Shown: positions 1 to 5,640 of the stretch, in pieces | Numbering within the stretch: position 1 is the first letter of the stretch | Layout of the letters: every line of letters begins with the position of its first letter | Assembly (NCBI GenBank): GCA_030628785.1 | Contig: DAOVQI010000226.1 | Coordinates: 1 to 5,928 of the forward strand | Source: Bacteroidota bacterium | GTDB lineage: Bacteria > Bacteroidota > Bacteroidia > Bacteroidales > VadinHA17 | Direction of reading: 5' to 3' | Length of the DNA: 5,928 nucleotides | The notes under the pieces: generated by a model | Database searches by the model: none | Told to the model about the DNA's origin: nothing | What the model saw: the letters and a program-made list of their open reading frames with translations, nothing else | Made by a program: the position numbers and the translations under genes

Positions 1-471
1 AGGATTATAGAACCAAATGATTTTGCAATGCCAAACGGCATCCTTCTGAGCCCTGATGGTGAAACACTTTATGTAAACAACACATATGATAACGAAGAAT
101 GGTGGAATGTTGATAGTGATAAAGATAATTTTGTATGGGCATATGATGTTAACGAAAATGGTACTGTGTCTAACGGCCGAAAATTCGCGGAACTTTACAT
201 GACCCCTGAAGTACTTAACAGAAAGGGCAAAACTTCAGGAGCAGACGGTATGACTATCGATGAGCTTGGTAATATTTATGTTGCCACCTATATGGGAATC
301 CAGGTCTTTAGCCAAAAGGGCGAATTTATCGGTATTATTAACTTACCCGTTTTTCCGGTAAGCTGCTGTTTTGGCGATGAAGATATGAAGACCATCTATG
401 CAACATGCTATGATAGGATTTATAAGATTCGTACAAATGTGAAGGGGCTACAATATCCCCTGAAGAATTAG
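1..471 (+). CDS. SMP-30/gluconolactonase-like beta-propeller protein, C-terminal part (5' end outside window)
   Basis: The reading frame is open from base 1 and ends at TAG 469-471, giving 156 codons with no start of its own. The ATG at base 28 lies inside a conserved motif (P-N-G-I-L-L-S-P-D-G-x-T-L-Y-V), so it is an internal methionine and the gene is cut by the window edge. The family (SMP-30/gluconolactonase/LRE, PF08450) is a six-bladed, metal-dependent beta-propeller that hydrolyses sugar lactones. Two expected metal-ligand positions are visible: the Asn of the PNG motif (bases 34-36) and the Asp of S-G-A-D-G-M-T-I-D (bases 244-246). The tail, with a C-F-G-D-E-D-M-K-T-I-Y-A-T segment and an I-Y-K-I strand, matches the closing blade of bacterial gluconolactonases. 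Cellular location cannot be judged because the N-terminus is missing. The true substrate is unknown: family members are often only loosely assigned to gluconolactone. Family assignment is strong; function is moderate. Confidence 0.88.
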   Translation, partial: RIIEPNDFAMPNGILLSPDGETLYVNNTYDNEEWWNVDSDKDNFVWAYDVNENGTVSNGRKFAELYMTPEVLNRKGKTSGADGMTIDELGNIYVATYMGIQVFSQKGEFIGIINLPVFPVSCCFGDEDMKTIYATCYDRIYKIRTNVKGLQYPLKN

Positions 472-502
472 TCTGTTAGGATATAGTTTCACATGGTGAA
501 TT

Positions 503-607
503 AAAAAAACCTTAATTTTCAGGTTTCATAAATAATTAGTTAATAGTCGGCAGTCCACAGTCGGCAGTCCACAAAAAAAGTAAATAACAATAAAACAATT
601 ATAGCAC
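503..607. repeat. Intergenic direct repeat, copy A (uninterrupted)
   Basis: This ~105-bp unit recurs at 676-811. The first 49 bases (503-551) are identical to 676-724. The rest (552-607) matches 757-811 apart from a GG/TT change, one A fewer in an A-run, and two single-base changes. It begins with an A7 run and can form a 6-bp hairpin (AAACCT 507-512 with AGGTTT 521-526). It then carries four heptamers at 545-572 and ends in an AT-rich tail. This copy lacks the GC-rich palindrome present in copy B, so it looks like the unoccupied form. No protein is encoded. Confidence 0.93.
545..572 (+). repeat. Heptamer array AGTCGGC-AGTCCAC, two tandem 14-bp units
   Basis: The 14-mer AGTCGGCAGTCCAC occurs twice without a gap (545-558 and 559-572). 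It can be read as four 7-bp units of the form AGTCNNC with alternating GG and CA at the variable positions. The equivalent stretch in copy B has AGTCGGC at 718-724 and then, after the insertion, AGTCCAC-AGTCTTC-AGTCCAC at 757-777. The 11-mer AGTCGGCAGTC (545-555 and 559-569) has a perfect inverse complement at 846-856, so the two arrays could pair in a transcript. Confidence 0.9.
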
Positions 608-675
608 AATAATAAATGTAAAAAATCACAAAAAACAAGCACCAAATAACAAATAAATATCAAGTTCCAAAATTC
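608..675. repeat. A-rich CAAA/CAAAT low-complexity tract
   Basis: This spacer between the two repeat copies is very A-rich and is built from short CAAA, CAAATAA and TTCCAAAATTC-like words. The end of the window (about 5850-5928) has a similar style (AAAATCCAAA, AAATCCC). Such tracts are familiar filler between Bacteroidota genes. The sequence shows only low complexity here, with no precise repeat unit. Confidence 0.45.
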
Positions 676-811
676 AAAAAAACCTTAATTTTCAGGTTTC
701 ATAAATAATTAGTTAATAGTCGGCCCGCCCGTACCGAACGGTACGTTCGGGCGGGCAGTCCACAGTCTTCAGTCCACAAAAAAGTAAATAACAATCAAAC
801 AATTATAACAC
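676..811. repeat. Intergenic direct repeat, copy B (interrupted by a 32-bp palindromic insertion)
   Basis: This is the second copy of the unit at 503-607, same orientation, starting 173 bp downstream of it. The leading 49 bp are identical. Relative to copy A, 32 extra bases (about 725-756) lie between the first and second heptamers. After them the homology resumes at AGTCCAC (757) and continues to 811 with a handful of differences. Near identity outside the insertion implies a recent duplication, or ongoing exchange between the copies. Confidence 0.93.
723..756. repeat. GC-rich imperfect palindrome inserted in repeat copy B
   Basis: The outer arms GCCCGCCCG (723-731) and CGGGCGGGC (748-756) are perfectly complementary over 9 bp. 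The core can fold in two competing ways: GTACC (731-735) with GGTAC (740-744), or CCGAACG (734-740) with CGTTCGG (744-750). The element is strikingly GC-rich against AT-rich surroundings. It is absent from the matching site in copy A, so it behaves as a discrete insertion. It resembles REP-like palindromic units. No T-run follows it, so it is not a standard intrinsic terminator. No transposase is encoded in the window. Confidence 0.85.
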
Positions 812-830
812 TGAAAAGTATAAATAGCCC

Positions 831-870
831 AGTCTTCAGATTGCCGACTGCCGACTGAAGATTGCCGACT
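831..870 (-). repeat. Heptamer array in the opposite orientation
   Basis: Read on the minus strand, bases 870 to 843 are four heptamers: AGTCGGC, AATCTTC, AGTCGGC, AGTCGGC. They fit A(G/A)TCNNC and match the plus-strand units at 545-572 and 718-777. On the plus strand the same stretch has a 12-bp direct repeat (AGATTGCCGACT at 838-849 and 859-870). It also has a 9-bp stem (831-839 with 855-863, one G-T wobble). It lies 86 bp before the esterase start and could fall in that gene's 5' leader. Confidence 0.82.
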
Positions 871-955
871 TAAAAATGCAAAGTATAATGAAATTAGCCA
901 TTATTAAGCTATAAACATTAAAATTCCGATACATATAAATAAAACATCTGAAATC

Positions 956-2989
956 ATGTTTCGAACAATCTTTACACTATTATTAATCACATTCTTTCTT
1001 TCAGGTATGCATGCACAAAACCTGCCGGTACAAACTCAGCCGGATCCCGATCAATCAAATAATATCCGCAATTACCTGATGCAGGCAGCCGAAGAAATCT
1101 CTGATAACGTACTTTCCGGCATTCACTCTCTGGAGGACTGGGAAAAGATAAGGCCACAGCGTTACAATGAATTTATTGAAATGATAAGCCTTGAGGATAT
1201 GCCGCTGAATGGTAAAAGGACTGAACTAAATGTCCGGATCACAGGCACTGTCCAAAAAGAAGGTTACCGTATCGAGAAACTTTATTATGAATCCTTGCCT
1301 GGTTTGTACGTACCGGCAAACCTGTATATACCTGACAAAATAAAAAAACCAAGAGCCGCCATACTTTATGTTTGTGGTCATTCACCCACACAGAAAGTCC
1401 GTTATCAGCCACATCCGAGAAAATTTGCCCAATTGGGATTCGTTTGCCTGATCATCGAAACAATACAAATGGGAGAGGTTCGCGGAGAGCATTGGGGATG
1501 CTATGCCAATGGTTGGTTTCACTGGTACAGTCGTGGTTACACACCGGCAGGGGTGGAAGCCTGGAATGCTATACGGGGACTTGACCTCTTGTCTGAAAGA
1601 CCGGAAGTAGATCCTGAAAAGCTGGGAGTAACCGGCCTTTCCGGGGGAGGATCACAGAGTTGGTATATTGCTGCAGCCGATCCGCGCATTAAGGCAGCGG
1701 CGCCGGTATGCGGGGCCAGTACGCTCAAAGCGCATCTTTTGACCAGAACAATTGACGGGCACTGCGATTGTATGATGCCCATCAATACCTATCGCCGGGA
1801 CTTTCAGGACATTGGCGCACTGATTGCACCGAGACCTCTCCTGATAGCACAGGCAGACCTCGATGGCCTGAACACCATCGAATCGGTACGTGAACTCTAT
1901 TCAGATATTAAAAAAATATATGATCTTTACGATGCACCTGAACATATCAGCCTTGTGGAAACCCCGGGAGGGCATTCCTACCACCAGATATCCAGGCAAA
2001 AGATCTTTTCATTTTTCCTTAAACATCTGATGGGAAAACAAATCTCACCTGAAGATGCAGGAGATATCGATGAATCGCCGGAAATTCAGTTATCGGAAGA
2101 AGAATTGAAGGTTTACGTGGACGGTGTCCCGGAAAACGACCGGACCACGAAAATCCAGGACTCTTTTGTTAAACTTCCCGCAGCTCCTGTAATCTCAAAT
2201 GAAAAGGAATTATACGCTTTCCGGGATTCGGTAAAAAGATTCCTGAAACGTGAAACTTTCGGCGCTTTTCCACAAGACCCGGTGCCTTTTGATCCCAGGC
2301 TGGTATTCCGCGCTGCTGATGGTGCCCAATACGGCTGGGAAGTTTTTAGCTTCATATCAGAGGAGGGATGGCGCTTAAAGGTGGATGTTCGCTGGAAAAA
2401 TGAACCTCATAAAAAGAAACCTCTGATGATTGTTTTACGAAGCCCTGACGAAGACCGTTGGGAATCAGAAGGATTCATTGGCGGCTTGAATAATGAATGG
2501 AATATAGCCTATTTTGAAGTAAGAGGTGTAGGTGAAAACGGATGGGCGTCAAATCTGCAATGGCATGTACGTCGCGCCTCAGCCTGGACCGGAAGAACTG
2601 TGGCTTCCATGCAGGTGTATGACCTGTTGCGCTGCCTTCAGTTTTGCCGTACCCTGGAAGGCGTGGATGCCGGGAAGATCGGCATTGCTGCCCGTAATGA
2701 AATGGCGGTGGTTGCCATGTATACTGCTTTGCTCGATGGAAACTGTCAAATCCTGATAGTAAATAATCCGCCTGAAAGCCAGGATATACCGAGCCGGCCC
2801 GATGGAAGAGGAGCAGCAATAGAAATGCTCAACTGCCTGAGAGTTACGGATGTCTACCAGCTGCCTGCCTTATTATCACCAGCCAGGATTGTATTTATCG
2901 GGGAGATACCGGTCGCCTATCAATGGTCGGAAAAGATCCTTAAAAAACTGGGAAAAAGTGAATTTTCCAGATTTGATTCCGTTGAATAA
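956..2989 (+). CDS. Secreted acetylxylan-esterase-like alpha/beta-hydrolase with a second, degenerate hydrolase-like domain
   Basis: The 677-residue protein probably removes acetyl or other acyl groups from a carbohydrate outside the cytoplasm. Residues 1-20 are a type I signal peptide (hydrophobic core about 4-16, likely cleavage after M-H-A20), which supports the ATG at 956. There is no Shine-Dalgarno, only A-rich sequence. After a helical region, domain 1 (about 110-360) has the C-G-H turn (140-142) and nucleophile elbow G-L-S229-G-G. The acid is probably D303 or D301 in A-D-L-D-G, and the base is H340 in G-G-H-S. This matches the AXE/Abhydrolase_7-like families. An acidic linker (about 360-405) leads to domain 2 (about 405-670), which repeats the fold pattern (V-D-x-x-K-I-G-I) but has A-R-N581-E-M where a nucleophile elbow belongs, so it looks non-catalytic. 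G+C appears higher than in the flanking genes. The ester substrate is unknown; another carboxylesterase role is possible. Confidence 0.87.
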   Translation: MFRTIFTLLLITFFLSGMHAQNLPVQTQPDPDQSNNIRNYLMQAAEEISDNVLSGIHSLEDWEKIRPQRYNEFIEMISLEDMPLNGKRTELNVRITGTVQKEGYRIEKLYYESLPGLYVPANLYIPDKIKKPRAAILYVCGHSPTQKVRYQPHPRKFAQLGFVCLIIETIQMGEVRGEHWGCYANGWFHWYSRGYTPAGVEAWNAIRGLDLLSERPEVDPEKLGVTGLSGGGSQSWYIAAADPRIKAAAPVCGASTLKAHLLTRTIDGHCDCMMPINTYRRDFQDIGALIAPRPLLIAQADLDGLNTIESVRELYSDIKKIYDLYDAPEHISLVETPGGHSYHQISRQKIFSFFLKHLMGKQISPEDAGDIDESPEIQLSEEELKVYVDGVPENDRTTKIQDSFVKLPAAPVISNEKELYAFRDSVKRFLKRETFGAFPQDPVPFDPRLVFRAADGAQYGWEVFSFISEEGWRLKVDVRWKNEPHKKKPLMIVLRSPDEDRWESEGFIGGLNNEWNIAYFEVRGVGENGWASNLQWHVRRASAWTGRTVASMQVYDLLRCLQFCRTLEGVDAGKIGIAARNEMAVVAMYTALLDGNCQILIVNNPPESQDIPSRPDGRGAAIEMLNCLRVTDVYQLPALLSPARIVFIGEIPVAYQWSEKILKKLGKSEFSRFDSVE

Positions 2990-3066
2990 AACTTCCGGCT
3001 TTTGCCGGGTGAAAAATTAAAAAAATGTAGAACGACTCTCCGAGTCATTTCTTTTTATTGCTAAAA
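2990..3066 (+). promoter_or_regulatory. Short spacer with two small hairpins between the esterase and rhamnosidase-like genes
   Basis: Two stem-loops can be drawn in this 77-bp gap. The first is CCGGC-TTTT-GCCGG (2995-3008), 6 bases after the esterase stop and followed by A-rich DNA rather than a T-run. The second is GACTC-TCC-GAGTC (3034-3046), followed by the T-rich TTTCTTTTTATT (3048-3059, reading into the downstream leader). The second has the shape of a weak intrinsic terminator or attenuator, but a 5-bp stem is marginal. The pair could lower expression of the downstream gene or act as an mRNA processing or stability element. No promoter or ribosome-binding motif is evident. Confidence 0.4.
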
Positions 3067-5640
3067 ATGAAAATCATGAGACTTTTCTTGCTTCAAGTAT
3101 TGATTTTACTCTTATTTTCATGCAATTATCGTGGTCCAGGTGCCCCAACAGGCCTGTTATGTGAATTGCTCAGCAATCCGGAACAAGCGGTTATTACTGA
3201 TAAAAACCCTGAATTCGGCTGGATCGTAAATGATAAGCGCAGGGGGGCAGAACAATCTGCTTACCAGATCCTTGTAGCATCTGATAAGCATACCATTGAT
3301 AAGGATATGGGTAATTTTTGGGATTCAGGTAAAATTGATACAGATCAGTCAGTTAACGTCGAATATCAGGGGAAACCCCTGGAATCAAATAAAGCTTACT
3401 GGTGGAAAGTTCGTACCTGGGATCAAAATGACAGACCGAGCCTATATAGTGAACCACAACGTTTTAATACAGGTGATCCAGAACCGGTTGAACGTAAGTG
3501 GCCGGAAGAAAGCCGGTGGATAAAAATGAAAAGCGATTTGGATGAGAGTTGGGTTTTTGAGAACAGGCATCCTGTTTCATATCACGAGATCAAGCCATCT
3601 CAGGTAACAAAGAAAGAAAAAGGACATTATTTTATTGATTTCGGACGATCGGCTTTTGCTACACTAAAACTAACCCTAACCAATAATACAGAATGCGACT
3701 CGATTGAGATCCTTCTTGGTGAAAAGAAGAAAAAAAATAATACGGTAAATCAAGAACCCGGAGGTTCTATCGGATTTCAAAAATATATACTAAAGTTACG
3801 TGAAGGCACACATACATACATAGTCGAATTACCGCGTAAAATCAGTCATTATCCAAATAGCCAGATACTGGAAGCACACATGCCTGAGGTCACTCCTTTC
3901 CGTTATGCTGAAATCATTGGCAGTCCTTCCATTATAAAGATGCCGGATATCATACAGTATGCATTATTTTATCAATTCAATGAGAATGCTGCTGAATTTT
4001 ACTGTGATAACCAGGATCTGAATGCTGTATATGCTCTTTGTAAATATACCTTAAAGGTTACACCTTTTATGGGGCTTTATGTGGATGGAAGCCGCGAACG
4101 CATGCCCTATGAGGCAGATGCTTATATACAGCAGTTGGGACATTATGCTGTTGACAGAGAATATGCAATCCAGAGGTATACCTGGCAATTCCTGATATTC
4201 AATCCAAGCTGGCCGACTGAATGGCATCTTCATATTGTACCAATGGCATGGGCAGACTATATACAAACCGGAAATAAGGAATTTATTGAAAAATATTATA
4301 GTGACTTAAAATCCAAAACCCTTCTGGTTCTAATCCGTGAAGATGGATTGATCAGTACAAAAACCGGATTACTGAACCATGAAGTTCTCAGCTCCCTCCA
4401 TTATAATGGCAATTCGTTCAGAGATATTGTTGACTGGCCACAGGCAGGAGATTTTAAAAGCTGGCCTCCGGGAGAGACTGATAACTATATATTTTGTCCA
4501 ATCAATACGGTTGTGAATGCGTTTCATTACAGAAACCTGGTTTTGATGGGCAAAATAGCACATCTAGTTGGTAAACATGAAGATTTTACATTTTTTAAGG
4601 AAAGAGCCAAGATGGTTAGAGAATCACTGAACAGATTGCTTTTCGACGGGCAACGTGGAATATATGTCGATGGCGATACAACGAATCATTCATCACTGCA
4701 CTCAAACTTGTTTCCTTTAGTATTTGGCATTGTCCCCCAGGTAAATAAAAAATCCGTCATTGAATTCATCAAATCAAGAGATATGGCATGTAGCCCTTAC
4801 GGTGCCCAATACTTGCTGGAAGCTCTTTATGAAGAAGGTGAAAGCCAATATGCCCTTGACTTAATGACTTCCAACAGTGACAGAAGCTGGTTAAATATGA
4901 TTCGGATTGGTTCAACCGTAACCACAGAAGCATGGGATAAAAAATATAAAAACAATCTTACCTGGAATCATGCATGGTCAACATCCCCGGCAAATATAAT
5001 CCCGCGTAAACTTTTTGGCATTGAAGCAATAGAACCAACGTTCAGAAGATTAAAAATAAAACCTCAACCTGCCAATCTGAAAAATGCTTATATAAAGTTA
5101 CCTACGATCAGAGGAAATGTTGTATGCAAATGGACAATAACGGATGAAAAATATAATTTTAAAGTTACCATACCTGCCAATTCATCAGCATTAGTTTATT
5201 TACCAAAAAATGACCCTGCGAAAATCCTCGAAGGCAATAAACCGATTGAACAGGTTAAGGATATAATTTATGTTGGTAATGATGAAAGTTCTTCCATAAT
5301 TGAAATACCTGCGGGTAATTTTACATTCGAATCAGATTACAAAGTAATTCCCGTAAAACCAATGGTTGAAATTCCGATGTTTATTCCATATGATACAATA
5401 ATATCAGGCAAGAGCATCAAAATTAAAATTGAATGTGAAACCGAAGGAGCAGAAATCCGCTATTCTTTAAATGGCAGAAAACCGACAAAAGAATCAATGT
5501 TATATATTGCTCCATTTGAGATATCAGAAAATACTTATGTTTCAGCGAAAACTTTCAAAGAAGGTTATAGGCCAAGTCAGATTATGACCTCCTTCTATAA
5601 ATTTGTTGAACCGGTTCATTCAGTTAACCAACTGGAATAG
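3067..5640 (+). CDS. GH78 alpha-L-rhamnosidase-like lipoprotein with C-terminal Fn3_assoc/chitobiase-C-like module
   Basis: The 857-residue protein is predicted to cleave terminal alpha-L-rhamnose or a related sugar. I chose the ATG at 3067 over the TTG at 3058 because it gives a normal lipoprotein signal: a basic start, a hydrophobic run and lipobox L-F-S-C19. The ATG at 3076 is also possible. The domains in order are:
- an Ig/Fn3-like rhamnosidase N-domain (about 27-136);
- a short link without room for the usual ~170-residue PF08531 domain;
- a concanavalin-like domain starting at Y-F-I-D-F-G (about 186-285);
- an (alpha/alpha)6 catalytic domain (about 305-655);
- a C-terminal beta-sandwich (about 655-760);
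- an Fn3_assoc-like module (about 765-852, I-R-Y-S-L-N-G-R-K-P-T).
Likely catalytic residues are D340, E344 and D351 in D-G-S-R-E-R-M-P-Y-E-A-D-A, and E621 in T-T-E-A-W. The acid motif is unlike classical D-C-P-T-R-E-R-L-G-W-T-G-D-A, so exact substrate specificity is uncertain. The protein is probably membrane-anchored and co-transcribed with the esterase gene 77 bp upstream. Confidence 0.87.
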   Translation: MKIMRLFLLQVLILLLFSCNYRGPGAPTGLLCELLSNPEQAVITDKNPEFGWIVNDKRRGAEQSAYQILVASDKHTIDKDMGNFWDSGKIDTDQSVNVEYQGKPLESNKAYWWKVRTWDQNDRPSLYSEPQRFNTGDPEPVERKWPEESRWIKMKSDLDESWVFENRHPVSYHEIKPSQVTKKEKGHYFIDFGRSAFATLKLTLTNNTECDSIEILLGEKKKKNNTVNQEPGGSIGFQKYILKLREGTHTYIVELPRKISHYPNSQILEAHMPEVTPFRYAEIIGSPSIIKMPDIIQYALFYQFNENAAEFYCDNQDLNAVYALCKYTLKVTPFMGLYVDGSRERMPYEADAYIQQLGHYAVDREYAIQRYTWQFLIFNPSWPTEWHLHIVPMAWADYIQTGNKEFIEKYYSDLKSKTLLVLIREDGLISTKTGLLNHEVLSSLHYNGNSFRDIVDWPQAGDFKSWPPGETDNYIFCPINTVVNAFHYRNLVLMGKIAHLVGKHEDFTFFKERAKMVRESLNRLLFDGQRGIYVDGDTTNHSSLHSNLFPLVFGIVPQVNKKSVIEFIKSRDMACSPYGAQYLLEALYEEGESQYALDLMTSNSDRSWLNMIRIGSTVTTEAWDKKYKNNLTWNHAWSTSPANIIPRKLFGIEAIEPTFRRLKIKPQPANLKNAYIKLPTIRGNVVCKWTITDEKYNFKVTIPANSSALVYLPKNDPAKILEGNKPIEQVKDIIYVGNDESSSIIEIPAGNFTFESDYKVIPVKPMVEIPMFIPYDTIISGKSIKIKIECETEGAEIRYSLNGRKPTKESMLYIAPFEISENTYVSAKTFKEGYRPSQIMTSFYKFVEPVHSVNQLE

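Larger units (their letters stand above)
472..955. other. 484-bp non-coding, repeat-rich intergenic region
   Basis: No credible coding frame is present. The region is AT-rich with isolated GC-rich patches. In order it holds a weak 5-bp hairpin (488-500), repeat copy A (503-607), an A-rich CAA-type tract (608-675), repeat copy B with a palindromic insertion (676-811), a minus-strand heptamer array (831-870), and an AT-rich leader (871-955) before the esterase start. I saw no clear Bacteroidota -33/-7 promoter (TTTG / TAnnTTTG) in the leader, although a promoter for the esterase gene should lie somewhere here. No T-rich intrinsic terminator for the upstream gene was found. Confidence 0.8.

Noticed and set aside
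28..471. A complete small gene starting at ATG 28
   Set aside because: The frame is open back to base 1, and the ATG falls inside the conserved PNG-containing strand of the SMP-30 family. It is an internal methionine of a truncated gene.
487..502. Terminator hairpin TTCAC-ATG-GTGAA just after the SMP-30-like gene
   Set aside because: The stem is only 5 bp and AT-rich, and it is followed by an A-run rather than a T-run.
723..756. Intrinsic terminator for the upstream gene
   Set aside because: The stem is strong, but neither side has an adjacent T-run of the right polarity, and it lies about 250 bp after the stop. An inserted palindromic element explains it better.
503..870. CRISPR array
   Set aside because: The repeats are two long units plus 7-bp heptamers. 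There is no regular repeat-spacer pattern of CRISPR size and no cas gene.
871..955. Bacteroidota-type promoter (TTTG then TAnnTTTG) before the esterase gene
   Set aside because: I could not find either box with acceptable spacing. The AT-rich DNA offers only weak look-alikes.
1537..2819. Several open frames antisense to, or out of frame with, the esterase gene
   Set aside because: They lie wholly inside a strongly supported coding sequence and have no family resemblance or start signals. They are shadows of the real frame.
3058..3066. TTG start for the rhamnosidase-like gene
   Set aside because: It would only add M-L-K before an ATG that already begins a standard lipoprotein signal peptide. 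TTG starts are uncommon and nothing upstream favours it.
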